DNA of 64,000 bases. Source: Mauremys mutica. Taxonomy: Eukaryota > Chordata > Testudines > Geoemydidae. Position 1 is the stretch's first letter, and every line of letters starts with the position of its first letter. The notes below the pieces were generated by a model, which made no database searches, was not told where the DNA came from, and saw only the letters and a list, made by a program, of their open reading frames with translations. The stretch is from the NCBI RefSeq assembly GCF_020497125.1, contig NC_059081.1, forward strand, positions 63,384,768 to 63,448,767. The letters run 5' to 3'. The position numbers and the translations under genes are program-made. Positions 12,261-23,709 of this stretch are shown here, in pieces.

Positions 12261-12521
12261 CAGGGGCGGCTCCAGGCACCAGCACGCCAAGCGCGTGCTT
12301 GGGGCAGCAAGCCACGGGGGGCGCTCTGCCGGTTGCCGCCAGGGGGGAAGGCAGGTTGCCTTCGGCGGCATGCCTACGGAGGGTGCGCTGGTTCCGCGGC
12401 TTCAGCGGACCTCCCGCAGGCGTGCCACCGAATCCGCGGGACTGGGGACCTCCCGCAGGCAAGCCGCCGAAGGCAGCCTGCCTGCTATGCTTGGGGCAGC
12501 AAAATACTAGAGCCACCCCTG
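12261..12521. mobile_element. hAT-type MITE with perfect 8 bp target duplication
   Basis: The ends are caggggcggctccagg and ...agagccacccctg, inverted with a few mismatches. The duplication gtgataaa lies at 12253-12260 and 12522-12529. The element is 261 bp and GC-rich, and open in several frames only because it lacks AT-rich stops. Confidence 0.93.
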
Positions 12522-12986
12522 GTGATAAACAAAACACAATTAGCACATAACCAATAACAATAGGCAGAGTGCCCGGGTGCTCACTGGTTGTTCAGGATGG
12601 AGGCATATGCATATGTGTGGGCTGTGGGTGATGAAAGGGTAGTTGAGGGTAGTTGAAATTGATGAATGACATGCACGGGGAGTGTTGAATGACTTCTCTT
12701 ATCTCCTTGTTTTTTGTGATGGGACTTTCAAAAACACTCAGCATCAGCATACCCTGCTGCTGTTGAAGTCAACAGTAAAAGCTCCACTGACCTCAGTGGG
12801 AGCGGGGAGGCCCACGCTGAGTGCCTTTGAAAAGCCCACCCTACGTAACATGCCTGGCTCTCGGCTGTCCACAGAGTCTGGGAGTATGAAATGTAAATTC
12901 TCTTATTTGCATTTATCTCTAATTGTAAGTGCAAACCTTTGGATGTGTCTAGAAGCCAGCTTGGGGGCCCTTTTTTTAGAAAATGG

Positions 12987-12990
<4 letters not shown>

Positions 12991-13046
<56 letters not shown>
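12991..13046. repeat. (GT)28 microsatellite
   Basis: An uninterrupted GT dinucleotide run of 56 bases, followed by acacaccc. It is open in coding frames only as a repeated Cys-Val artefact. Confidence 0.99.
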
Positions 13047-13048
<2 letters not shown>

Positions 13049-13999
13049 ACACCCCTGTGCTAAACTACAGAACCATGTGATAAATCACATTGATCATACA
13101 ACTTTGACTTTCTCACTTGCCCTCTCCCCACTAGTGCCTCAGTACCACCTATTTTTAATATTTCAAACATCTGAGCAGCTTCAGCTACTACTAGTTTAGA
13201 GAAACAGCCTGTCAGGAGAGTTCCTCTCCTTCCCCACTAATATAAAATTTCCACCCCCAAAATGTCACTGGCTTGATATGTCTGCCAATCAGTATTCAAT
13301 CCTGGGTTAATGGTAGGCTTAAGGTCCAATATCTTATGAACCATGAGGCCTCGGATAAACAGTTGTTTGAACACTGGCTAACCCAATATTCGGTCTCATT
13401 GAGTGTGAACTGTATGTAACAGAAAAAGATCCATAGTGGAAACGACACACCATTTTCAGTGCTCTAACTGCACGCATAGCAATTTTATTGCTCACTATCT
13501 AAATGCCATGTCTAATTTTAAATCCTTTAGAAACACAACAGGAACAAGTTTATAATCACAGCGAGGATCTCCACAGCAATGAGTTATCAGACCAATAGGA
13601 GTAATTTGCTTTGGGCATTTAACTTACTATCGGCCCTTCGGGAAATGAGATCCCATTATCATCTCTCAGTTTTGCAACACAGAACATAAACAAGGAAAAT
13701 TAGGGTTATGCAGGCCGTTATTCTCTTCAGTACATGTGGAGCCACACTAAATCAGAGCAGCAGATGAGCTGACTCTTTATTTTTATCATCACTTTTTCCT
13801 CTCTTTTACATTAAGGTTTCCACCATCGACCCAGGCATTCTGATAGTGCATCTACCTTTTGCTGTGTAAAATGACACTTTGCAGGTAAGAATGGGAGCAC
13901 GTGATCAGCGGTACATGCAGGAATGGAGAGATTAAAACAAATCTGATTGCTTTCCATAAACAGATAGATCAAAGTGCCTTCTGCTTCTTTGCCGCTTAC

Positions 14000-14060
14000 C
14001 TTGCATCTGCCAGCGTTGCACGGACCACTGCCCAGGCTCCTACAAAGACAGCCGGAAATC
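14000..14060 (-). CDS. PTH2R: PTH2R exon 8: TM4
   Basis: This 61 bp exon is too short to stand out as an open frame. The acceptor reads aattgtag and the donor gtaagc. Two bases complete the Gly of GWG, 19 codons follow, and two bases of Arg carry over. It encodes FPAVFVGAWAVVRATLADA, closely matching the PTH2R TM4 segment. Sixty-one bases is the usual size of this exon in class B receptor genes. The phase fits exon 7 exactly (tgg g + ga ttt ccg). Exon 9 should begin with a base completing Arg and then Cys-Trp. I could not find it between 1 and 13999, so the rest of the gene probably lies beyond the left edge. Confidence 0.95.
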
Positions 14061-16360
14061 CTACAATTACGAAAAGTTAATTGGTCACTGTTCAGAATAG
14101 GTTCATTTGGAAGAATGACGGAGTGGGTGAGAATTGTTTTTTTTATTTGCACCTTAAGGGAAAGTAAAATAACTACTTGTAAAAGAAGCCAGAAGGAAAT
14201 GAAGTTCTTATTATTAATAAACCATGAGCTGTGAAGAAGCAATATTCAACGTGAGCATGAAAGACCAAATTCTAAAAAAAAGTCGATGGGGTAGAACTGA
14301 GGTCAGAATTTGCACTTAAATTTTAGATAGAGCTGAAAGTTTGAAAAACACACATTCTACACACAACTTTTTGAGCCAGATCCCTAGTTGGTGTAATTCA
14401 GTGACTTCATTTACATCAGCTGAGGATCTGTGTCTTTGCCTCTACTGTTTCTTATACACCATGAACCAGAGGATAAGGTGATTCTGAGCTAGGAAGCTTT
14501 TGTCTCTATATGATACAGGAACCCAGCCCAGCTTGGAAATAATGTAAAGTTTGACAGTCATTGGTTGGTGTACATGAAATGAATTGGGTAGCCTCAAGCC
14601 AGTTCCAAGTCAATAAACATCGACAAAACAAAAGCCAGAATCACAGCTGGCAACTTTCGGCTGTCTCCTCATGTAGCCCAAGGAACGTACAGGCGGGAAG
14701 CATGGATTATTCTTTCCTTTGAAAAGCTAGTCAAAGAAAGGATGGAGGCAAAGTGGCAGGACAGCATGGGGACATTTGCACTGTTTCTGCCCACAAGGGA
14801 ACCTGTTGGCCGGACAGAGGACTTCAGTCTCCTGCAACGTTTGCCTAGCCCATGTCTCAGATTGAGTATTTAAAATGCAGCACCACTCATGGGTTCTGTG
14901 TTTCAAATATAGGGTCTGGGTTTGTTCTCATTGAGGTCAGTGGGAGTTTTGCTGCTGGCTTCAATGAAGCAAATGCAAAGGTTTCCAGTCACCAATCTCT
15001 AACCTCCCCTGTGAAAGTAAGAATATTTGTAGTGGAATCAAAGCTACCAACTTTTCCAATTTGCAAATAGACATTTATGTGCAAAGTTAGCTGTCCTCTT
15101 GGGGGGAGATTTGCCACGGTGCAGAGGGCTGGCCCACAGCCCACTTTAGGCGCATTTTGATGGCTTAGGTAGGACGTATACAGTTCATGGGTTTGGCGGA
15201 GCTCGTCTGCAGAGCACCAGATTTGGCCTACTCCTAAGGAAACGCTGTTGAAAGTGTATTCAAAAAATGGTGCTGGTGGCTTCAGGAAGGATCATTGCCC
15301 TTTCAGAATGTTTGTTTTTAGTAACAATTTTCTTAACATAGGAAACCTCCAGATGGCAGGTGGTTACTGAAAACACTATTGACCTTACTATAGCCAAATG
15401 CATTAGTGGCTTGAGCTAAAGCCAATGGGAGTCTTTCCACTGGCTTCAATAGGCTTTGGGTTAGGCCGTAAACAACCAGTAACAGCAAGGACTTCCTGTG
15501 GACTGCCATTTGAGCACCACCAGATTAGAGCATCGGATATAGACATTCCTCTTTAAGAGATGAACAGCGAGTTTTAAAATGCTGACAGCATTTTCAGGCT
15601 CTACTTGCTCAAGAAGTTGTGATTTCTGAGATGCACCATGCAATGCGACCCTCAATACTGACAATGGTTCAGGTGAGCTACCCTCTGCTTCCTCCATTCA
15701 AGTTAGTGGAAATAGCATTGTGTGTTCCTGCGACCCTGCAACTCTGAATTTGATTTTGCCATATGGGGAAAGCTGGTGATAAAGTACTGAATTTAAGTGA
15801 AAAAAAAAAATACGGGCAAAGCCTCATGTTTATACTTGAAATGGAAGAGCCACCTCTCTGCACAAGCATCATTGCTCTCTGTAGTATGTCTTGTACTGTT
15901 ACGACTAGTCTCATTTAAAACACTCAAATGCTGGGTCTTTATAAGACCTGAGTGAACAATTGACCTTTTGCTGTTGTGAATTCTCTTAGAACAGACTTAG
16001 ATTCCTACTAATTTGTACCTTATTCAAAATATGGTTCATGAGGACATCTCAGTCTATGGAGTGCTCTCAAACGATTCTCTGCCTCTCTTGCTTTGGAGAT
16101 TTGCCATGTGTGTTGTGTGCTCTTCACTTACGTCGCCTGGTATTATATACCCGGAAGTCACAATTTCTTCTCTGCTCCAAGCTGGCTCTAGTGAGACAGT
16201 AATATACCCTTGGCCTACACCAATAGTAAATTACCACCTCTGGGGAGCTGGCTCAGATATACTGTGTGTTGTGGGGGCAGAGCCAATTCCCTGCCACTCT
16301 CCACCTGTTCCATTTGGTATGCAATGAACTTCTCCCCAACACCTGAACTCAAGGACTAAT
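14061..16360. other. PTH2R intron between exons 8 and 7, unremarkable part
   Basis: AT-rich intron. Short phrases of the ancient type 'gtcagtgggagttttgc' occur near 14937-14953 and 15425. No bounded element or exon was seen. Confidence 0.4.
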
Positions 16361-16367
16361 CTGCCCC

Positions 16368-16860
16368 CCTTTGGTCTACACACAAATTGCGTTAACCCAA
16401 AATTTGGACCCAGCATTCCAGGAGCCCAGAGGGGTGAAGGGTCCAAGCCTGAGTCAAGCTAGGAGCCAGGGTTCAAGTCCTATTGCTCTGTACTGTAGAC
16501 ACAGCCCCACAGAACTTGTGCTCTGTGAGTCTGCCAAAAGTGTCCCACAATCCCATGGGCTGACTTTGTCCTCTGGACAGTCAAATGTGGTGATCAAGTT
16601 TGCCCACACTGCACCATAAACAAAGGGCTAGAAGAGCCACGTTTTGAGAGGGTGAGAGGAAGTCTGGGATATAGGTGGTTGGGCCCTGGTTCGGACAATG
16701 CAGTGTAGACACTGGAGCCCCAGGTTGGTACACAGGGTTCAACAATTCTTAACCTGGGGTTACAAACGAGTGGCAATGCTCAACCCCTAGGTAAACAAAC
16801 CCCAGGTCTGCTAACTCGTGTTCTACTAACCCTGGGTTACAGTACCGTGTAGACATCCCT
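16368..16860. repeat. Foldback DNA repeat with ggtctacac/gtgtagac-type ends
   Basis: The left end reads ggtctacacacaaa and the right end ccgtgtagacatccc. Internal halves carry related words, such as gttaaccc on the left and aaccctggggtta-like phrases on the right. This looks like a non-autonomous DNA transposon. The target duplication was not resolved. Confidence 0.5.
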
Positions 16861-17294
16861 TTAAATACACAGAATCATTAGCGAGCTGGGAAGAGAGGGA
16901 TCTGAGCAAAAACTCCAGATACAAACACTGCCAGCCATGAGGAAGTGTATGCGAGTATCTAGAATTTGAGAGTGAGCCAGACCCTGTATGTCAACATCCA
17001 TGAACTCTGAGACCCAGATTCAGACTTTGCAACTGTATCCATCCCTGTTCAGGAGAGCCTCTGTGGAAGAGAGGATTCTAGTTGATCGCATTTGGTTACG
17101 TCAGCACCTGTAGGGTCTACTGAGGGTGGCCTGGAAACAGCAGAGCTATTCAAAAGTATATAGAAGATTCCCTGCTTGTTCCTGGGGCAGGTTTTTCCAA
17201 CAGTTAAAATGTATTCACCCTAATTGATGTCCACAACATCTAGGAAGGGACTCTGGGGCAGGGAAATGATAGCCTGCAACGGATGAAAGAAATA

Positions 17295-17575
17295 GGGTAC
17301 ATCTACACTACCCGCGGGATTGTCAGGTAGCGATCGATCTATCGGGGATCGATTTATCGTGTGTAGTGTAGACGTGATAAATCAATCCCCGATCGCTTTC
17401 CCGTCGACTGCTGAACTCCAGCTCGGCGAGAGGTGGAAGCAAAGTCGACGGGGGAGCGGCAGCCGTCGATCCCGTGCCGCAAGGACGCAAAGTAAGTCGA
17501 TCTAACATACGTTGACTTCAACTACGCTCTTCTCATAGCTGAAGTTGTGTATCTTAGATTGATTCTCGCCTCCCT
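17295..17575. repeat. Foldback DNA repeat rich in cgatc words
   Basis: It starts gtacatctacactacccg. The stretch gatcgatctatcggggatcgatttatc is partly mirrored by gataaatcaatccccgatcg about 30 bases later, giving a strong local hairpin. Words such as gtcgac and gtcgat recur. It belongs to the same general class as 63165-63770. Confidence 0.55.
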
Positions 17576-17699
17576 CCCCCCCGATGAAGAGGAAAGAGTG
17601 GGGAAGAAATGAAGGGGTTAAGGTCAGAATGGAGAAGGGTATTAGAGAAAGAAAGAGAAAACAATGATTAATTCTTTGCTTAAAACCATGATTGCTTTG

Positions 17700-17825
17700 T
17701 ATTATTGTAGCCCTCACGAGCCCTAGTCATGGAACATTGTGCTAGGTGCTGTACAAACGCAACACAAAGAGGCCACCTCCCTACCCCAGAGAGCTTAACA
17801 ATCTAACTGTAAAGTATAAGATAAA
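17700..17825 (+). repeat. Ancient SINE-like fragment
   Basis: The phrases cattgtgctaggtgctgtacaaac and ccccagagagcttaacaatctaa are typical of an old interspersed repeat of amniote genomes. A related phrase (caaagagcttacaattta) occurs near 55823. The family name is uncertain. Confidence 0.5.
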
Positions 17826-18683
17826 AGACAAAAGGGCCCAACCATCAGCTAGTGTCAACCAGTAAAGCTCTGCTGAAGTCAATGAAGCTACAACACTTTA
17901 CAGGCAGAGGAGCTACCCGGTCCCTTCTGGCACTATAACAGTATTAAAATTCCCCAGGTCCCAGGGAAGCTCAAAGTACTTCAATGTCCAAGTGCTTTTT
18001 TATTTAGATCTTCCTCAAAGTCAGCTGCAGCTTCTGGCTCTCACAAGGTGCTGCTCCTGTTTTATCCACTTTTTATAATTAATAGTAACTGTGACAGATT
18101 TGGCAATTTCCTGCCATACCCTTGAAACACCTAATGAAATTAAGCTTAAGTATCTTTCAGGTCTATTTCATTAAATGAAAAGATTACGTATTATTGTAGG
18201 CCAGGTCCTCTCTAAGGACATGTTGCCCTATGACCCTATTTTGTGTATAATTTAGCTTGCTATGAAGTTAGTGACACTATGGGGCACAATACTGATAGCT
18301 TTATTAGATTGGAACGTGCTGGGGGGCAAAGAGGAGACTCCAAATAATTGGGTTATTTGGCTTTGCTCTGGTTAAGGCCTGCTTTATTAGTGTGAGAAGC
18401 TTGAATCTGTCATGCTAAGGGTGAGAAGGTGAAAGGGTAACTGTTTGATGGGGGCAACTGAGACAGGAAGGCAAAGGGTTCACTGTAGAAGTTCTAATGT
18501 GCAGTTCTAGTCAGGAATGGCCAAAGACCCATGTGCCTATCAATATTTAAGGGGGGGACCCCGCCTGCTCTTGTTAATGACAAAGTTTTAGCCACTCAAA
18601 GGCTCTGCATACAACTCAAAGGCTATAAGCACTTGAATTGGGTAGTGATAGGGTGGACAACTTTGTTTGAATGATAATCACAA

Positions 18684-18875
18684 TACAGCTCTACCCTGAT
18701 ATAACGCGACCTGATATAACACAAATTCGGATATAATGCGGTAAAGCAGTGCTCTGGGGGGGCAGAGCTGCGCACTCCAGCAGATATAAGCAAGTTCAAT
18801 ATAATGCGGTTTCACCTCTAACGCAGTAAGATTTTTTGGCTCCTGAGGACAGCGTTCTATCAAGGTAGAGGTGTA
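18684..18875. mobile_element. Tc1/mariner-type MITE with TA duplication
   Basis: The left end is ta-cagctctaccctgatataac, and the right end read inverted is cacctctaccttgatagaac. Both are bounded by TA, the mariner target. It is about 190 bp with internal repeated words (gatataac, atataatgcgg) and no transposase. Confidence 0.85.
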
Positions 18876-20130
18876 TATTATTAATTACATAGGTATATAT
18901 AATTATTTAAAAGAAGGAACCTCTGCTTATCAGACAATAAGGGAAGCTTAGTTATTCACAGGTTTGAGAGGCTGTGTAGCTATGTATTTTGTAAGTCATG
19001 GAGGAGGGCCACCAGCTGTAATGGAAGTAAAAAGGTTTATGTAAAATGTGTACATTACCTGGGCTTTTTCCCAGACACACTACAAATCTATTTCTCTTTT
19101 AATTATTAAAGGCAAACAGTCATAAAGGTATTCTTTGATTAGTTTATCAAGTGTAAAGTTAAAGGCATTCATTGTTTCTGTGCCTTTCACTTGTAATTCA
19201 GGTGTAATCGTCAGCTAGAAAGCTGACAGGAGGGAATAGTGCAATGTGGCTTAACGCTCTTTGGCCAGCTGCCAATATGTTGATGTACACAATTGGAAAT
19301 GACTTCCTTGGTAGTTTTATCTGTGTCTGTTAAAAAGGGAAGCAAATTGCTTTTAACTTAGATTTGACTAAACAGAATTAAAATTGGTTCCCCATCAGCC
19401 AGTCTCAAAATCATTATTTTAAATTTACATAATGTATTAAGCAACAGCAATTAACAGTCTTTGTTGTTGCAGAACATCTAATTTAGAACCCTTTAGACGG
19501 ATTAGTAATTTATAAAGTTCAGTATCTATTTAAACAAAATAATATATTTTACATTTACATCAAGCAAGGTAGTAAGTAAAGGTAGAGAGAAAACAAACCC
19601 CATTCACTACCCCTCTGACCTGAAAGTATGACAGGGGAGAAAGTTTAAAAAAAAAAAAACAGGGATAAAAATCCTTGGGTAAATTAAAGTATGGAGAGTA
19701 AGAGAGAGAGAGTGTGTGTGTGTTGCAGCATGTTTACACTGACTGAGCCACAAACCTCGTTGGGTTCAAATTTTTATTAATATACATTTAACTTGACTAA
19801 TTATTTCCTGTCTGTTTTTATCGCAAAGGCTCCAGGTAACAAACCAAACACAATCCCCGATTCGTACACCATAACCATGGTAAAAAACAGGAACACACAA
19901 CTTCTTGCTTTGTGCACGGATCATCCTTTTAAGAAAGTATGAAGCAGTCCCTGGTATCCACAAATAACAGCTATGGTTATTATTATAAGTCCTAAATCAT
20001 CACTTCAGTAAAAAAAGTGACTAAATATTTCTTGTAAAACCTGTATAAGTCCCTTTTAATTTCCCTAACTAAACAAAGCTTATGTTAATATTGTTTTTAA
20101 TTAAAAAAACACAGAATATGACTATTCGAG
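18876..20130. other. AT-rich intron, nothing recognised
   Basis: No exon or bounded repeat is seen. There is a short GA/GT tract at 19700-19723 and an A run at 19648-19660. Confidence 0.4.
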
Positions 20131-20137
20131 AAAAATT

Positions 20138-20205
20138 CTGCTGCAGCCATGTTGGTCCCAGGATATTACCTCATGCACCTTGTCTCTCTGTTCAGGGAAA
20201 ACACC
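20138..20205. repeat. Penelope-type repeat remnant
   Basis: ctgcagccatgttggtcccaggatattacctca shares the words ...gtgttggtcccaggatattac with the copy at 20525-20653. It is a truncated fragment. Confidence 0.5.
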
Positions 20206-20524
20206 TTTGACTCCTAATTAAACTATTTCCATTAACACAAGTAGTTTTGCAAGTTATTACACTGTTTAAAACCAGAGAGATTTCCAGTACTCATCTGCTT
20301 TATCGATCAATGATGCCATCAACTAAGTCAAGGGCCATTAATAAATTTAACCCTTAGGTCTCTGTGACCTGCACTAAATAGCAACCTCTAAGTGGTGTAT
20401 GTATTTTACCCTTTGTTTTTTTTAATATATGGTATCCAAGTAAACTTAAGTTTTCATGTTTTATTTTATGTATTTAAACAATGTTACATTGTTTTGTCCT
20501 TAGTTGTCAGTTATGTTTTATGCA

Positions 20525-20653
20525 GTGTTGTTGTAGCCGTGTTGGTCCCAGGATATTACAGAGACAAGATGGGTGAGGTAATATCTGTTATTGGACCAAC
20601 TTCTTTCTCAGCAGCGGAAGTTCGTCCAATAAATTTTTTTTTACATCACCCAG
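20525..20653. repeat. Penelope-type palindromic repeat remnant
   Basis: It contains gtagccgtgttggtcccaggatattac, then attggaccaacttc, mirrored by gaagttcgtccaataaa. The phrase tagccgtgttggt resembles the tagtctg/tagccgtgttagt tails of the copies at 53410 and 59600. It is an old member of the same group. Confidence 0.55.
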
Positions 20654-21169
20654 CTTGTGTCCTTAGATATGGTCACATGACTCTCATTGTTGGTTTTTTA
20701 ATTGGGGTTTTATTTTGTTGCAAGAGAAACATTTTTATGTGCAACGGTATAAAAAAGATTGAATTAATGTGGTACCAAAATTATATTATAATTAAATTAT
20801 AACCACCATTATTAAAATTCTTGTAATGGCAGTTTAATTCTTTTGTTAATCTCAGTTATGAATATAGGTATGTTTTGCCTCAATGAATAATAAATGTTTA
20901 TTTTATTTATTAAACTTTTGTTCAAACTACTGTTAATTTTGATTTGGGGTGTGTAAAACAATATAGCCAGTCGTTCGGCAAAACCCAAATGAAAATTCAT
21001 AAGTTCATCAAAACCAAAAAATATTAATGCAGTATTGATAGTGATAAATGTGCAATAGCTAAAGTGTTTTAAAAACTAAAAAATATACATTATTTGGTTA
21101 TTTATTGTTATACGTAATTAATTTAATGCAAATTCAAAAGGATCAGGTCCCAGCTAAGTAAGACAGTTA

Positions 21170-23703
21170 CCTTTTTCATAACTGGTGCTCTTCAAGATGT
21201 GTTGCTCATGTCCACTCCACATTAGGTGTGTGCGCTCGCCACATGCACCAGTGACAGAAGTTTTTCCCTCAGCAGTATCCGTAGGGGACGAGCTCTGGTG
21301 CCCTCTGGAGTGGCGCCCACATGGCACGGTATAAGGGGCGCTGCTGGCTCCCCCCACCCTCAGTTCCTTCTTGCCGGGAACTCCGACAGTGGGGAAGGAA
21401 GGCAGGTTGTGGAATGGACACGAGCAACACATCTCAAAGAACATCAGTTACAGAAAAGGTAACTGGCTTTTCTTCTTCGAGTGCTTGCTCGTGTCCATTC
21501 CATATTAGGTGACTCCAAAGCAGTACCCAGGGAGGTGGGTAGGAGTTCACAGATGTGTAGATTGCAACACAGTTCTGCTGAACCCTGTGTCATCCCTGGT
21601 CTGCTGAGTGATGGCATAATGAGCGGTAAACATGTGAACAGAGGACCACGTTGCGGCTCTACAGATGTCCTGGATAGGGATGTGCGCCAGGAAGGCCGCC
21701 GGAGATGCCTGCGCTCTCGTCGAGTGGGCTCTGACAATCGGCAAACAATGAGTCCGACAGTTCCTCAAGTTCCTCTGCCTGGAGCCCCAGGTTAGAGGCG
21801 ACCCTCTTCAAAAGCTCCCGATGAGCCTTGGCATCACCTTGCGGAACTGCGTGACGGGGACCCGTAATCGCTTCGTCCAGCAATGATGAGGTCGAAGCCA
21901 ACAGTGGGTCTGGGGGAGGGCATCTTCCCCTGTGGGGCCTCCACTGCCTGAGGAGGGCGAGATGCAGTGACCGATGGCCTATCTGAAGTCCCTTGCCACC
22001 AATCGGGTTGCCTGGAAAGGCTGGGTGAACACCCCTGGATTCTGGGGGTATCATGCTGCTAGCCATTAGCCCGGAGGCCAGGAGGTGGGTTGCGGTGCTG
22101 ATGAGGTTGACGGTACCACTGGTGCCTGTCCCTGCTACCAGGGATTCCTGCTCAGCACCGGAGTTGTAAGTGGAACGGATGCTGTGGAGTGACCATAAGT
22201 GGCTGGCCCGGCAGCCCTCCTCACCACAGTGCCAGCCACTGTGCCTCAATGCTGATCTGTCCGATCAGGACAAGTTCTCCCCACGGATCTTCGGTGTTCA
22301 GCGGATCTGCATTGGTAGACTGGCAATCTACGCTTCATGCTGCTTGACCTGTACGGGGATCTAGAGCAGGACCAGGAGTCAGAGTGGGCTAGTCGTCGAT
22401 AGAATCTCTCCGCTCAAGGGATTCGCCTCTCAGCAACGGGTGCCGTTGGGTGGGTGACCAGCGACCCCGTTTCACCAATGGGTCGCAGGACTGGTGCCAA
22501 GACGTTGGAGACCCGATGGGTCAGTCTTGACGCTCATGCTGGGGGCTGCGTGCCTCCGGTCTGCGGCAGGTTACCGGCAAGCCATGCCTCAATCCCACTG
22601 TCGGTGTCCAGGGTCTGGAGACTGAAGAGGGTTTCTCTGAGCCTCCCTTTCAAAGTCCGAGGCATGACGGCTCCATGCAGGCGAGCACTGGAGTGATGTC
22701 TCCCACAATGGGCAGCAGCGCTGCTCGGTGGGGACGGTCCCAAGGCAGGTTTACCCCTGGGCTTGGGTACCACTGAGCCGGTGTGGGCGGCACCGGTAGT
22801 GTCAGGATCTCCTGTGCTGCCTACAGGGCCTCGGGACTGGGACTTTGAGTTGATGGAGGCCCTAGTCACTGTCCGGTGTGGCAGGCATAGTACGGGAGGA
22901 GCTTGACCACTCGATATGAGCTGGGGCCCGACTTCCTGATGGAGATGTCGAACCTCCCAGCATGGATCTTGGCTCTCCTCCAGCCCTCTTCTCCTCCTTA
23001 TGGGAAGTGGGAGATCTTCCCCTTACAGACCTCTTGGGCTGCTTGGCTGGAGCCAGGGAAGGGGATCGGTGCTCGCCCGTAGATGGCACTGGTAGGGTGC
23101 TCCGTACCGACGCTGCAGTGCTTGGGGTCAAGTCAGACCTCTGCTCCGGTGCCAGGGTCAGCGCCGACTCCATCAGGAGTGCCCCGAGATAGATGTCTCT
23201 CTCCTTTTTCGTTCTGGGTTTGACTTACAGATGCAACACCTGTCTCTTATGTGTCCTCCTCCCAGACACTTTAAATAGCTAAGGTGCGGGTTGCTGATGG
23301 GCATGGGCCGCTTACAATGAGCTCACGGTTTAAAGCCTGAGGATTGGGGCATGCCCCGTCCCTAGGCTGACTCCCATCCGGGAGCAACTATTTAGAACTA
23401 ATACTAAGGGTAAATACTAAACTACATACAACTATTTTACAAAGAAACCTTCGAGAGAGAGACTGAACTAAGTGTAAGCTAGCCAAAGCAGCAGCAGTTC
23501 CAGCACCATCACTGGCAGCAAGAAGAAACTGAGAGTAGGGGGGCGCCCCTTATACTGCACCATGCAGACGCCACTCCAGAGGGTGCCAGAGCCAGTCCCC
23601 TATGGATACTGCTAAGGGAAAAACTTCTGGCACCGGTGCATGTGGTGAGCACACACCTACTATAGAATGGACACGAGCAAGCACTCGAAGAAGAACATGG
23701 GGT
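21170..23703 (-). mobile_element. DIRS-like retrotransposon, internally deleted
   Basis: Inverted terminal repeats of roughly 200 bp bound the element. About 21185-21375 matches the reverse complement of about 23505-23700, with shared blocks such as cagaagtttttccct, agcagtatcc, taggggac and ccctctggagtggcg. A further complementary stretch (cttcttcgagtgcttgctcgtgtccatt) follows the left repeat near 21474, like the internal complementary region of DIRS-1. The interior encodes gag-like protein on the minus strand. The reverse transcriptase and tyrosine recombinase are absent, so this is a deletion derivative. Confidence 0.75.
21659..23240 (-). pseudogene. Gag-like coding remnant of the DIRS-like element
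   Basis: Several overlapping minus-strand frames read as one broken gag-like protein. Near 23240 a Cys-rich piece reads RCCICKSNPERKR, resembling a small zinc-binding motif. 23173-22862 is Ser/Pro/Arg-rich (KQPKRSVRGRSPTSHKEEKR). 22249-21659 ends with ITGPRHAVPQGDAKAHREL, then LKRVASNLGLQAEELEEL, an amphipathic helical segment that recurs in tetrapod DIRS/gag-type proteins. The frames shift at about 22860 and 22530. No enzymatic domain is left. Such proteins assemble the particle that carries the element's RNA. Assignment to DIRS rather than another retroelement rests mainly on the inverted terminal repeats. Confidence 0.6.
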
Positions 23704-23709
23704 TGGTGA

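Noticed and set aside
12244..12557. Several overlapping open frames on both strands
   Set aside because: All lie in or across the 261 bp hAT MITE. GC-richness removes stops. No protein family is seen.
12991..13046. Cys-Val repeat protein in the GT tract
   Set aside because: It is a dinucleotide microsatellite translated in two frames.
1..13999. Search for PTH2R exon 9 (Cys-Trp-Glu-Leu region) and later exons
   Set aside because: Scanning the minus strand for the expected Trp-rich and TM5 words gave nothing convincing, so they are taken to lie outside the window.
20392..20802. Hydrophobic 136-codon plus-strand frame resembling a membrane protein
   Set aside because: It runs straight through the Penelope-type remnant at 20525-20653. 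The hydrophobicity comes from T-rich DNA.
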